Shown here: positions 52,612-59,955 of the stretch, in pieces
Layout of the letters: the number at the start of each line of letters is the position of its first letter
Position numbering within the stretch: the stretch's first letter is position 1
Source of the DNA: Chelatococcus sp. YT9
Lineage (GTDB): Bacteria > Pseudomonadota > Alphaproteobacteria > Rhizobiales > Beijerinckiaceae
Length of the DNA: 64,000 bases
Direction of reading: 5' to 3'
Assembly (NCBI RefSeq): GCF_018398315.1
Contig: NZ_JAHBRW010000001.1
Span: forward strand, 616,001 to 680,000
Notes under the pieces: generated by a model
Database searches by the model: none
What the model was told of the DNA's origin: nothing
Seen by the model: only the letters and a program-made list of their open reading frames with translations
Position numbers and translations under genes: made by a program

Positions 52612-53186
52612 ATCACTTTCCAGCCCGGATAACGGGCCTTCAATTCCTCTTCCGTCCCTAGTTCCCTGAGGAAATCGGTGAAGCTCGGCGCGACATAGCC
52701 GACATTATTCCAGCCGTAATTGGCGTGCTTGCCGAAAACCTGCTTTCGCACATAGGGCAGATACAACACGTTGCCGAAGCTCTCCGGGCGAAGATCGATC
52801 AGCACGGCAGACTGGTTGTCGCCAGTCAGCGGCAGCAGATCACGCGAGACACGCGGGCTGACGCCCTGGAAGTCCGGATGAGGGTAGCAAAATCTCCTCA
52901 CCACCCCGAAGGTCAACTTCGCATCGAGAACCGGGGTGAAATGCATATGAATTTCGTTACGCTTGGGAAACTTGCAGGGGAAATAGCCTGCTCCTATCGA
53001 CTGCACGATGCCGATGGTTGAATATTTCAGCAGGAACTCCTTGTAGTCTTCCGGCAGGCTTCTGCCCATGATCTCTTCCAGAGCAGCGACATCTTCCTCG
53101 GAGCTCTCCTGGAAATAGACAGGACCTCCCGCCCTACGGAGTTCCCACATCGCGAAGACTTTCGGGTTTAACGTCTGCAGATCCAT
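52608..53186 (-). CDS. SMI1/KNR4 (SUKH) family protein
   Basis: The 192-residue protein has the SUKH core: SSEEDVAALEEIMGRSLPEDYKEFLLKYS near residue 30, IDLRPESFGNVLYLPY near 125 and SFTDFLREL near the end. SUKH proteins are frequent immunity proteins against contact-dependent or secreted nuclease toxins and also occur as orphan genes. It is the last gene before the attR repeat and overlaps the stop of the convergent LuxR gene by 4 bp. No toxin partner with a nuclease domain is visible in the window. Confidence 0.83.
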   Translation of the reverse strand: MDLQTLNPKVFAMWELRRAGGPVYFQESSEEDVAALEEIMGRSLPEDYKEFLLKYSTIGIVQSIGAGYFPCKFPKRNEIHMHFTPVLDAKLTFGVVRRFCYPHPDFQGVSPRVSRDLLPLTGDNQSAVLIDLRPESFGNVLYLPYVRKQVFGKHANYGWNNVGYVAPSFTDFLRELGTEEELKARYPGWKVI

Positions 53187-53422
53187 GGTCTCTCGCAAGT
53201 TAATTCCATTCAGGGTACGAGCTTATTATGGCAGTTTCTCGGAATCCTATTCCACAAGCCGACTTGCGGCAAACCACCCCATTGTAGCCATTCGCTCGCA
53301 CGTCAATTTTGGAGGACTATAGCGTAGACGTGGTTCTCTGTTTCATCGGCTTCGGAGCCGGAGGGATTCGAACTGCTTGCCGTAGCCAAAACTTACGCCT
53401 CAGCCTTATGACAGCTATGGCC

Positions 53423-55057
53423 TCAGCAAATGAATCTCGTCGCAGCACTGTATTGGCGGTATCCCTCCTCCGCTACCAACGTCATAGACGACGCATCCGA
53501 GCCGATCAGGCTCGCCAAGTGTCCGTTGATGCTTACCTCATATTCCTCCCCTGCACGGCGTGGATTGACAACCACGCTCTCGACCAGAGCGTGAAATGGT
53601 TCGGCCAGATCGAGGCTGATCTCGCCGTCCTTCGACACGATCGCCGCCAGCGCCTCCATGTTCTCCCGGAAGCGCTCAACGGCTTGCGGCCGAAGCTCGA
53701 TCACATTGGTGGTTTGACCGGCCAGAGCCAACTCCGCCGTGAATTTCTCTTTGTCGGCGCGCAGCTCGACCATACGTTCGGCGACGTCCTCCTCCGAGAT
53801 CACGCCCTTGGCAAGGGCATCGACCAGCCGTTTGATTGCAGCATTTGCGTCCGCCAGTCCTTTCTCGATCCGAGCCCGGTCACGTCGAGCTCCTGCCTCG
53901 GCTTGGCGCCGCTCCTCGCGATAGGCCTCGACATATTCCCTAATGAGCGTCGGGCTCGCCAACTGGATCCTGAGGGCATCGACGACCAACCGCTCAATCT
54001 TCTCGACGTAGTACCTCGCGCCGTTGTCGCAGGCCTTACTCTCTCGACGTGTGCTGCATTGAATGCGCGGCCCCGAACGATCCCGACCAATTATGGTCAT
54101 CCCCCCGCCGCAGCCGCCACATCGCAGCAGCCCCGACAACAGACGCTTCGACCGCGGCGCGTGAGCGGCATGCGCTCCCCCTCGGCTTTCCTTTCGACCG
54201 CGAACCGCATCGAAAGTTTCCTGATCCACGATCCGGAGATGCGGGGCATCCGAGGTGAGCCATTCGCTCTCAGGATTCACACGCGACACACGTCGGCCAG
54301 TGCTCGGGTCCTTGACCATCCGGACGCGGTTCCAGATGTTGCGACCGACGTATAGCGGGTTCTGCAGAATGCCGTGCCCACGCTGGCGGTTGCCATTTAT
54401 GGTGCTGCCATTCCATCGCTGACCACGCGGCGGCGGCACGCCTTCGCTGTTAAGCTTGGCAGCAATCGTCCTAGGCGACACGCCTGATCGATATTCCCGA
54501 AAGATCCGTTGAATGATCGCGGCCTCTTCCGGCACGATCTCCAGCTCGCCCGGCTTGCCCGAAACGGGGCGATAACCGAAGGCCCGTCCGCCAGCATGGC
54601 GACCATCGCGCACGACGCCCTGCATGCCACGTCGCACCTTCCGTGCCCCCTCCTCCCGCTGCATCTGACCCACGAGGCCATGGATGCCGATGGCGGCTGT
54701 GTCGACCCGCCCGCCATTGACGGCGACGATCTCAATACCGAGGAACTCAAGCTGCTTGTGGATGCCTGCAAGATCCGCCATGTCGCGAGACAGGCGGTCC
54801 AGCGCCTCCACGACGATGACATCCATGCCACGCGCGCGCGCCATCTCCATCATGCGCGCAAGGCCATCGCGCCCGAAGACCGACGCGCCAGATCGCGCAC
54901 GATCGTCGAACGTCGCCGTCACGACATATCCATTCCTTTCAGCGAACCGCCTGCAAAGGGCGACCTGGTCCTCGATGGAACGGTCGCTCTGCAGGTCGGT
55001 CGAAAAGCGCGAATAGATCGCCGCGCGCATTTTTCTAGTGCCTGCGACGGTTGTCAT
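53423..55057 (-). CDS. Serine recombinase of the second, tandem element
   Basis: The ~544-residue protein (ATG 55057) has the resolvase catalytic serine in AIYSRFSTDLQ, LDRLSRDMADL, the recombinase domain (GVSPRTIAAKLNSEGVPPP), a zinc ribbon (LLRCGGCGGGMTI with later cysteines) and a C-terminal coiled coil. The end reads VAEEG through the 17-bp core, then a short foreign tail (YRQYSAATRFIC) contributed by the first element's right end. It is distantly related to the 24469 recombinase with the same attachment site. A later start at ATG 55030 is possible. Confidence 0.92.
   Translation of the reverse strand: MTTVAGTRKMRAAIYSRFSTDLQSDRSIEDQVALCRRFAERNGYVVTATFDDRARSGASVFGRDGLARMMEMARARGMDVIVVEALDRLSRDMADLAGIHKQLEFLGIEIVAVNGGRVDTAAIGIHGLVGQMQREEGARKVRRGMQGVVRDGRHAGGRAFGYRPVSGKPGELEIVPEEAAIIQRIFREYRSGVSPRTIAAKLNSEGVPPPRGQRWNGSTINGNRQRGHGILQNPLYVGRNIWNRVRMVKDPSTGRRVSRVNPESEWLTSDAPHLRIVDQETFDAVRGRKESRGGAHAAHAPRSKRLLSGLLRCGGCGGGMTIIGRDRSGPRIQCSTRRESKACDNGARYYVEKIERLVVDALRIQLASPTLIREYVEAYREERRQAEAGARRDRARIEKGLADANAAIKRLVDALAKGVISEEDVAERMVELRADKEKFTAELALAGQTTNVIELRPQAVERFRENMEALAAIVSKDGEISLDLAEPFHALVESVVVNPRRAGEEYEVSINGHLASLIGSDASSMTLVAEEGYRQYSAATRFIC
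53462..53478 (+). repeat. attR core of the first element / tandem junction with the second element
   Basis: Exact 17-bp copy of the tRNA-Met 3' end (TCCCTCCTCCGCTACCA). It lies inside the 3' end of the second recombinase gene. Confidence 0.88.
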
Positions 55058-55226
55058 TGGCGACCTTCCCCTCCATCGCGGCAGCATCGATGCGCGCTTG
55101 CCGACGCGCGAGCGCCCGGACAAAGTGTATAAGCGCAGGCGCGGGCTCGCAGCTTGCGGGAGCGCTCGCCCCCGCTACCGCAATCCGCGTCGTGCGATTA
55201 GCATTCTCGTTGGCAACAAAAGTCAT
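55035..55226 (-). CDS. Small hypothetical protein upstream of recombinase
   Basis: The 63-residue protein overlaps the start of the recombinase by 23 bp and ends in EGKVANDNRRRH, with a helix LIHFVRALARRQARID. The ANDN-type end and recombinase-adjacent location match the small protein at 26880-27107. Function unknown. Confidence 0.55.
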   Translation of the reverse strand: MTFVANENANRTTRIAVAGASAPASCEPAPALIHFVRALARRQARIDAAAMEGKVANDNRRRH

Positions 55227-55298
55227 GGCTCGCCCTCGTGGCAGCCTCTGGGAACCCGGCGTTATCGCTGCGGGGTAGTCTAGGCGGCGTGGCGGAGT

Positions 55299-56036
55299 CT
55301 ATGCTGCGACTTCCGTGATGAAAATGCGTAGGTCGGTGGGTCGACCCGTCCGTAAAAATGCTCCCCGCCTCACGCCGTTCCTGCGACAGATCCGGTAAAC
55401 GTCCGCTGGCTCTACCAGCCCCCAGACGGTTCCGTTGGCGTTCGATTCATCTTCAGTGCCCGCGGTAGCGTAGGATAATTCTTCTGCCACCTCTGAAATA
55501 GCAGACCAGACATCTTCCAGGGCAACGATGCGCTGCGCGGCCCGCCACACTAGACGCTGAAATGCGAATCTGTTGCGACCGCGCGCTCCAAGGCACTTTC
55601 CGATAGTGGAAATAGACCCGTGGTCGCCTTCAGTCGCGCCCAGCATTCGCAGCGGAATGCCCCGCTCTAGTCTAAATCGGCGCTCGCCAGCTGGGCCAAC
55701 TGCAGAAGTTACACCTCTGCGAAAATGCAAAGGTCGATAAGGATAGTCGATGTAGCAGGATGTTCGGCCAGCTCGGGATATTGGTCGAACCTCTCCGGCA
55801 TAGGAGACGAAAGAACCGCCGGCACCATCAACCGAGTAGGTAGCGCTTACACCGATCTTGGATAGGGAAATGCCAAAGGCATACATGGCAACAGCGTGAG
55901 AGGCCTCATGAAAACAGGCGGCATTCATCTCCGATACTACTGTAAACATGTTATGTTCGCCAAGTTGGTCGTTCTGAAACATGCCCGTCGAGTAGGCGCA
56001 CTGTGTCTCGGCAAGAACGCTGCTGAAGCTGTCCAT
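55299..56036 (-). CDS. HEXXH-containing protein (putative zinc metallopeptidase-like)
   Basis: The ~245-residue protein contains ACFHEASHAVAMYAFGI near residue 30, an HExxH zinc-peptidase motif in a helical context like that of FtsH/M41-type peptidases. No membrane segment or AAA domain is present. The remaining sequence (EGDHGSIS, RLVWRAAQRIVALEDVWSAI) includes a helix-rich C-terminal half and a basic end. ATG 56048 and 56036 are both possible starts. Probably a standalone phage or island protein; activity unproven. Confidence 0.6.
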   Translation of the reverse strand: MDSFSSVLAETQCAYSTGMFQNDQLGEHNMFTVVSEMNAACFHEASHAVAMYAFGISLSKIGVSATYSVDGAGGSFVSYAGEVRPISRAGRTSCYIDYPYRPLHFRRGVTSAVGPAGERRFRLERGIPLRMLGATEGDHGSISTIGKCLGARGRNRFAFQRLVWRAAQRIVALEDVWSAISEVAEELSYATAGTEDESNANGTVWGLVEPADVYRICRRNGVRRGAFLRTGRPTDLRIFITEVAA

Positions 56037-56048
56037 CCTCTCCCCCAT

Positions 56049-56369
56049 CGTGACAAAGCTTCGCCGCGGGCTGCTAATGCAGCGCGCGGCCGGTCAAATT
56101 GTGTTGCTACGCTTGTGACGTTGGAAAGTTAGTGCACATCGGGAGCGGCTACAATATCTAGCGGGCCTGGCTTTTTCGATGCGCAATCTCTAGAGCCGTT
56201 GATCTGCCTCACCGTCGTTTCAGCACAAGTAGAATAAACGTGCCCGACAGCTATGTGAAACAAGGCCTTTCCGCATGCCGGGGGAAAGGGGCCACAGCGT
56301 CACCATTTGTTCACCACAATCGAATTTTCCACCTTCATCCCCATGGCACGTGCAGTATGCTTATGGGTT
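56049..56369. other. Intergenic region before tRNA-Arg
   Basis: About 320 bp without a gene, including an AT-rich segment (56100-56200). It should contain the promoter of the HEXXH protein gene and the 3' flank of the minus-strand tRNA-Arg. Confidence 0.4.
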
Positions 56370-56444
56370 TGGAGGCCCGTGCAGGACTCGAACCCGCATC
56401 CGCCAAGTAGAAACTGGCGATCTGTCCGGTTGAATTAACGGGCC
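56370..56444 (-). tRNA. tRNA-Arg (anticodon UCU), element-encoded, CCA encoded
   Basis: On the minus strand a 75-nt sequence folds with acceptor GGCCCGT/ACGGGCC, anticodon stem GCCAG/TTGGC closing loop TTTCTAC (anticodon TCT) and T-arm GCGGG-TTCGAGT-CCTGC, ending TCCA. The D-stem (ATTC/AGAT) is only partly paired, though A14, G18G19 and A21 are present. UCU reads the rare codons AGA/AGG in a GC-rich host, typical of phage-borne tRNAs. Confidence 0.78.
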
Positions 56445-56452
56445 GTCTCAGG

Positions 56453-56710
56453 TCACGCGGCAACTGCCTTGGGCAGGGTCTTCGCCCAATCGGGAAATTC
56501 GACAACCGCCTGCGGCCGCAGCAGCGCATCAAGCCGGTCCAGCGCCGCCTGCGCTTTGATGGCCTCGTCGCGCGCCGCCTCCATGACGAACAGCGCCTCC
56601 TGGTCGGGTTCCTCATCGCTTCCGAAATGATTGAGTAACCGGATGGCAGCGCCCAACAGTACGCTGACGCGGTCGTTCGCCCGCACTATGTCTTGCAGCG
56701 CGTCCTCCAT
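56453..56710 (-). CDS. Small hypothetical protein (phage-type)
   Basis: The 85-residue acidic, all-helical protein (EDALQDIVRANDRVSVLLGA, EALFVMEAARDEAIKAQAAL) starts at ATG 56710, coupled to the stop of the next upstream gene. It ends 8 bp before the tRNA-Arg. No family recognised. Confidence 0.6.
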   Translation of the reverse strand: MEDALQDIVRANDRVSVLLGAAIRLLNHFGSDEEPDQEALFVMEAARDEAIKAQAALDRLDALLRPQAVVEFPDWAKTLPKAVAA

Positions 56711-56952
56711 CACGACACCAGCGCCAACGCAGGCAGCGGTCGGTTGGCGCGCCACCACATCTCGAGCCTCTCGTGCAGATCGAATGTCATGGCGACTTCC
56801 GCGTGAACGCGCTCACCATCGTGGCCGATAATCATCATGCACTCGACGATTTCCGTCAGAAGGGCCGCCAGGTCGGCGGCCCCCGCGCCCTCCGATAGGG
56901 CGCATCTTAATCTCGGAGTGCTGGTGGGGGTGACGTTGGCGCGTGCGGTCAT
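56710..56952 (-). CDS. Small hypothetical protein divergent from XRE repressor
   Basis: The 80-residue protein from ATG 56952 follows a GAGGAGACTG ribosome-binding site. It has a helical middle (AADLAALLTEIVECMMIIGHDG) and ends DLHERLEMWWRANRPLPALA. It is transcribed away from the XRE repressor across a palindromic operator, so it is likely the first gene of a repressed leftward transcript that also includes the 85-residue gene and perhaps the tRNA-Arg. Confidence 0.62.
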   Translation of the reverse strand: MTARANVTPTSTPRLRCALSEGAGAADLAALLTEIVECMMIIGHDGERVHAEVAMTFDLHERLEMWWRANRPLPALALVS

Positions 56953-56975
56953 GACAGTCTCCTCGTTTCTGGGTG

Positions 56976-57015
56976 GCGTTAGACGGTTGCTCATACGAGC
57001 CATATCGTCTAACGC
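56976..57015. promoter_or_regulatory. Divergent operator palindrome for XRE repressor
   Basis: GCGTTAGACG (56976-56985) and CGTCTAACGC (57006-57015) are perfect inverted repeats 20 bp apart, with a smaller GCTC-ATAC-GAGC palindrome in between. It sits in the ~100-bp gap between the leftward small genes and the rightward XRE gene, as expected for a phage-type switch. Confidence 0.65.
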
Positions 57016-57054
57016 TGGTAATTATGACGCGCATCGCCCGGAAGTCAAGTCAAA

Positions 57055-57363
57055 ATGACTGAAAATAATCAGAATGAAATATCTGCCGCCCAATGCCGAG
57101 CCGCTCGAGCCCTGTTGGGCTGGTCGCAAGGCCAACTTTCAGATGCGTCACGGGTGTCGCGAGCCACGCTTGCCGAATTCGAGCAAGGCAAGCGTGTACC
57201 GTACGAGAGGACGCTGAGAGATATCGAAGCCGCCCTCACGGCCGCCGGCATCATCTTCGAATCGGATGGCGAGATGATCACAGGCGGCCCCGGCGTCCGA
57301 CTCGCCAAGCAACAAGACGAAGGCATCCGGCCCGACAAGCTCACGAGTGAGAACGATGGCTGA
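57055..57363 (+). CDS. XRE-family phage-type repressor
   Basis: The 102-residue protein has a Cro/C1-type HTH at residues 10-65 (AQCRAARALLGWSQGQLSDA, SRATLAEFEQGKRVPYERTL, DIEAALTAAGIIF). It lacks a peptidase or dimerisation domain beyond ~35 polar residues. It likely autoregulates and represses the divergent genes through the palindrome at 56976-57015. Confidence 0.83.
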   Translation: MTENNQNEISAAQCRAARALLGWSQGQLSDASRVSRATLAEFEQGKRVPYERTLRDIEAALTAAGIIFESDGEMITGGPGVRLAKQQDEGIRPDKLTSENDG

Positions 57364-57458
57364 CACGCACCCGAGCCCTCCCGTCGTTATCCGGCCGGTA
57401 GCCATACCTAGATGACCTTGCAGCGCTGCACGGGCGGATATGCGCGACCTATGCGCTC

Positions 57459-57830
57459 TTGGACTTCACCCTGTCCGACGTCACCGCCCGCGCCGGCCCC
57501 GCTCAGCACTCCTATAAGATCTCCCGCCGGATAGCGGCCGCGCGCCGCGCAGAGCCGCGCCTGGCGCCCTTGCTGCCCCGCATGCGTACATATACCCACA
57601 TCCGGCGCCTGGCCGCCCATGGCGTCCTGACGGCGGCGGGCGAGGTTCTGGAGTATGCTCTCTACCGGCCCGATGCAGCCAAGCGGCTGGCGATGGAGAC
57701 GGTCCGCATAGACAGGCAGAAGCTCGAGCGCCAGGCCGCGGAGTTCGACGCCTACGTCGCCGAGGTGCGGGAGGTGGTCCGAGCCGCTTTGTCAGTCAGC
57801 GCTTCCTCCGCAGCATGCCAACCACGGTGA
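57459..57830 (+). CDS. Hypothetical phage-type protein (uncertain start)
   Basis: A 123-residue frame from TTG 57459, open upstream to 57402 without an ATG. It contains basic helices (HSYKISRRIAAARRAEPRLA) and RIDRQKLERQAAEFDAYVAEVREVVRAAL, a coiled-coil-like end. The last ~80 bp overlap the opposite-strand gene at 57752. Coding is plausible but the start is unclear; no family recognised. Confidence 0.4.
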   Translation: MDFTLSDVTARAGPAQHSYKISRRIAAARRAEPRLAPLLPRMRTYTHIRRLAAHGVLTAAGEVLEYALYRPDAAKRLAMETVRIDRQKLERQAAEFDAYVAEVREVVRAALSVSASSAACQPR

Positions 57831-58024
57831 TAACCGCGCTCCTCTGCCTCACTCAGTAACCGGGTCAATGCAGCCCGTTCGGCGTCGCTACGGTCGCTGC
57901 CAAACCACCATACCGTGCCGCGCCATATAACGCGCGGCAATGTCCAAGCGACAACCACCATCACCAGCGCCCCGCCGGTTTGCAGGGCCTGCGCCACGAC
58001 GCTTGGCCAACTAATACCGTCCAA
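57752..58024 (-). CDS. Small membrane protein with cytoplasmic helical tail (phage-type)
   Basis: A 90-residue protein from ATG 58024 with one hydrophobic segment (GGALVMVVVAWTLPRVIWRG) and an acidic/Arg-rich helical tail (DRSDAERAALTRLLSEAEERG). The ATG 24 bp upstream is an alternative. It could be a holin- or spanin-like protein, but no family can be claimed. It overlaps the 3' end of the opposite-strand ORF. Confidence 0.45.
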   Translation of the reverse strand: MDGISWPSVVAQALQTGGALVMVVVAWTLPRVIWRGTVWWFGSDRSDAERAALTRLLSEAEERGYHRGWHAAEEALTDKAARTTSRTSAT

Positions 58025-58208
58025 CATCCCGCGCCCCGCCCAAGTCAAGTCTAACCCGCCGAGTATCAGCGCATTCAGTAGACGCTTCGGTCAGCTTCTC
58101 ACAAGCCTCGCGACGTCAATTGTGCACGGTGTTAAGCGGCTCGCAAAGTTGTTCCCTGAATCGCTGGTGTCGTGGTAGCCGTACGAAAGCGGGTTGGGAG
58201 CCACACAT

Positions 58209-58502
58209 ATGCCTATTCTGGAGCATCTAATTGTCTGGGCCATTATCGGGCTGCTTGGAGGGAGTTTAGCGGGTCTGGTTATAAAATGGGATCGTCGCGG
58301 ATTTGGGTTCTTGCGCAACCTCGCGATCGGACTCGTCGGCGCGATTATCGGCGGCCTCCTATTCCGATGGTTCATGATTTTTCCGGCGCTCGACGGCATT
58401 GCAGTTTCCCTTCGAGACATTGTTTCTGCCTTTGTCGGCTCGCTCGTGGTCCTGATCGCGTTTTGGGCTTGGAATCGCTTCGGAAAGCAGCGCGTGGGCT
58501 GA
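58209..58502 (+). CDS. GlsB/YeaQ/YmgE family small membrane protein
   Basis: The 97-residue protein has three hydrophobic segments with the family motifs VWAIIGLLGGSLAGLVIK, FLRNLAIGLVGAIIGGLLFR and VGSLVVLIAFWAWNRF. These transglycosylase-associated proteins are small inner-membrane proteins linked to stress; the exact function is unknown. ATG 58209 (PILEHLIVWAII) was preferred to ATG 58194. Confidence 0.82.
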   Translation: MPILEHLIVWAIIGLLGGSLAGLVIKWDRRGFGFLRNLAIGLVGAIIGGLLFRWFMIFPALDGIAVSLRDIVSAFVGSLVVLIAFWAWNRFGKQRVG

Positions 58503-58522
58503 ATGCCCCGCTTACGCTTCCG

Positions 58523-58711
58523 CTACCGGGCGCGCTTGAGGTCTTGGTAGATCTTGCTGCGGCTCTGGCCGGTGCGCTCGGCTGTTTCGGTGGCGAATTG
58601 TTTGTTGCCACGTCCGGTAGCTGGTAAAGTGTCCAGATCTTGGACGGTTTTTTCACCAACATCCCTCTCCCTCTTCCGCTTCCACGCCTCCTCACGAATT
58701 CGGACGATCAT
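58523..58711 (-). pseudogene. ParB-like protein fragment, leftward
   Basis: The 62-residue frame contains GRGNKQFATETAERTGQSRS, the HTH-like segment that follows the nuclease domain in phage/plasmid ParB-like proteins (typically GRGNKGFAAETAExTG). The N-terminal ParB domain is missing: the frame begins just before the conserved charged helix. It is joined head-to-head with the rightward fragment starting at 58640/58700. Confidence 0.55.
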
Positions 58712-59275
58712 GTCGCAGAGTGGATCCGCTTGACGGAGGACAGGCAGAGAGATGGTGGCGCGTCCGACAAACCGTCACAGCCCGTGACGGTTTTCAAGGG
58801 GGGCAGGGGAAATGAAGGCGGCATTAACGCCGCCGCTCGCGAACTCGGCATCAATCGCATGGATGCGCATCGCGCAATCAAAGTGGCTTCTCTCCCGGAA
58901 CAAGCCAAAGCCGTCGCTCGGGAGACGGGCTTAAGCAAAAAGCGCGGCGCGCTGCTCGAGGCTGCCAAAGAGACTAGTGACGAGGCCAAGGTCGCGAAGA
59001 TGCGGGAAATCGCAGAGCGGGAGGGACGCAAGCGCCAAGAGCGCGCTGAAGCCCGTAAGGCGCCGCCCCACACCGACTCCGCTGCAGAGCCAATCACCCC
59101 CGGCGCCTCGTTCGGTGTCGCGCAGGTCGGGGTGCGCATCGTCGATGACTATGTGAAGCGGACACGCAGCGCGGTCCAGCTTCTCGCCGAGCTTGACGCG
59201 ATAGGTGACTATTCGATCAGGGCGCTTGCGGACGCGATCCGTACCGCCCTCCGCCAACGCAACGAACCCATCTAA
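58640..59275 (+). CDS. ParB-like protein, N-terminally truncated
   Basis: From about residue 22 the product reads DHVAEWIRLTEDRQRD, GGRGNEGGINAAARELGINR and KVASLPEQAKAVARETGL, the C-terminal half of phage ParB-like proteins. The N-terminal ~21 residues (FFTNIPLPLPLPRLLTNS) are unlike ParB. The nuclease/CTP-binding half is absent, so it is probably a remnant or a DNA-binding-only derivative. The C-terminus is a charged coiled coil. Confidence 0.65.
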   Translation: MDGFFTNIPLPLPLPRLLTNSDDHVAEWIRLTEDRQRDGGASDKPSQPVTVFKGGRGNEGGINAAARELGINRMDAHRAIKVASLPEQAKAVARETGLSKKRGALLEAAKETSDEAKVAKMREIAEREGRKRQERAEARKAPPHTDSAAEPITPGASFGVAQVGVRIVDDYVKRTRSAVQLLAELDAIGDYSIRALADAIRTALRQRNEPI

Positions 59276-59276
59276 C

Positions 59277-59293
59277 CATCCCCACGGGGGATG
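59277..59293 (+). terminator. Hairpin after the ParB-like gene
   Basis: CATCCCC-ACG-GGGGATG forms a perfect 7-bp stem directly after the stop codon (59273-59275). No U-tract follows, so it may be a Rho-assisted end or only a processing hairpin. Confidence 0.45.
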
Positions 59294-59330
59294 CGGACCG
59301 CCGTCAGAGGATCCGGGTTACGAGTCCGGT

Positions 59331-59456
59331 CTAGAAGGAAAATGAGAGCTGGTCGAGATGGGAACGCCAGTGAGCACAGACATGCTCAAGGCGTCCAAAC
59401 CGCCAGCGGACGTAGGCCCGCACTCTCACCACCTTCGACTTCAACATGTTGGCCAT
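59331..59456 (-). CDS. Possible small basic protein
   Basis: A 41-residue frame from ATG 59456, preceded by a GGGAGAC site: ANMLKSKVVRVRAYVRWRFG, then LEHVCAHWRSHLDQLSFSF. Short and basic, plausible as a phage gene but with weak support. Confidence 0.35.
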   Translation of the reverse strand: MANMLKSKVVRVRAYVRWRFGRLEHVCAHWRSHLDQLSFSF

Positions 59457-59706
59457 GTTGTCGTCTCCCTGGTTCGAGGCAGGGGGGAGCCCTGCTGCCC
59501 CGGTCTTGCTTGCGCAAGACCGTGCCCCGTGCGGGCGCAGCAAATGCTGACGAACCAAGGCCACTCTGACGGCGGTCCAAGTCAAGCTGAGCATGCATAG
59601 CTTTTATTGTCCAGCCACAGCTAGGGCGCCCCGTAAAAAAGTAGGGCTTGCAAAACGTTAACGGCCAAGATCAAGCTCTTTATGGGGACAATCGGGGGAT
59701 TTAACC
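59457..59706. other. Intergenic region with a 9-bp hairpin
   Basis: About 250 bp without a gene. CGGTCTTGC-TTGC-GCAAGACCG at 59501-59522 is a perfect 9-bp stem, compatible with a terminator lacking a U-tract. The AT-rich part near 59625-59695 probably holds the promoter of the next small gene. Confidence 0.4.
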
Positions 59707-59955
59707 ATGCCACCTATAGATGCGTGGATCGAGGCGGCCAAAGCCGCAGAAATGGAAGACTGGCAGGCCGAGGAGGCGGACAGGCGCGAGGCCGAGCTGA
59801 CAGCGCACGAGCCCGAGATCAGCAGGGAAATGTTGCTCGCGGGCGAGGCGGCGGCTGCCAAATATGGAGGCCACTGCAAGCACTGCAGCGGGCCTGACCC
59901 CATCGACCTTGCAGTCGAGGTCTATCTCGCGATGAGGCGAGCAGTCAGCCCATAG
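59707..59955 (+). CDS. Small hypothetical protein with CxxC pair
   Basis: The 82-residue acidic, helical protein starts at ATG 59707 after a GGGGGA site. It has repeated Ala/Glu-rich helices (AWIEAAKAAEMEDWQAEEAD) and a single HCKHCSG pair near residue 58 that may bind metal. No family recognised. Confidence 0.5.
   Translation: MPPIDAWIEAAKAAEMEDWQAEEADRREAELTAHEPEISREMLLAGEAAAAKYGGHCKHCSGPDPIDLAVEVYLAMRRAVSP

Larger units (their letters stand above)
24496..53478. mobile_element. Integrative mobilizable element in tRNA-Met (about 29 kb)
   Basis: The element is bounded by the exact 17-bp repeat of the tRNA 3' end. The left part has the serine recombinase at the tRNA, a toxin-antitoxin pair, AlpA, a relaxase, a putative oriT and TraC/TraD. 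The right part has secreted-protein cargo with LuxR-type regulators. No VirB/Trb secretion genes are present, so transfer would need a helper conjugation system (integrative mobilizable rather than conjugative). Confidence 0.82.

Noticed and set aside
55127-55136. GTATAAGCGC resembles part of the oriT nick region.
   Set aside because: The CGCCCT end and the flanking inverted repeat are missing, and it lies inside the small gene upstream of the second recombinase.
55267-55290. GGCGGAGT near 55291 considered as another tRNA-Met attachment remnant.
   Set aside because: Only eight bases of the tRNA 5' end match and the 3' core used for integration is absent.
59295-59340. GGGTTACGAGTCC considered as a tRNA T-arm.
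   Set aside because: No acceptor or anticodon stem could be formed around it.
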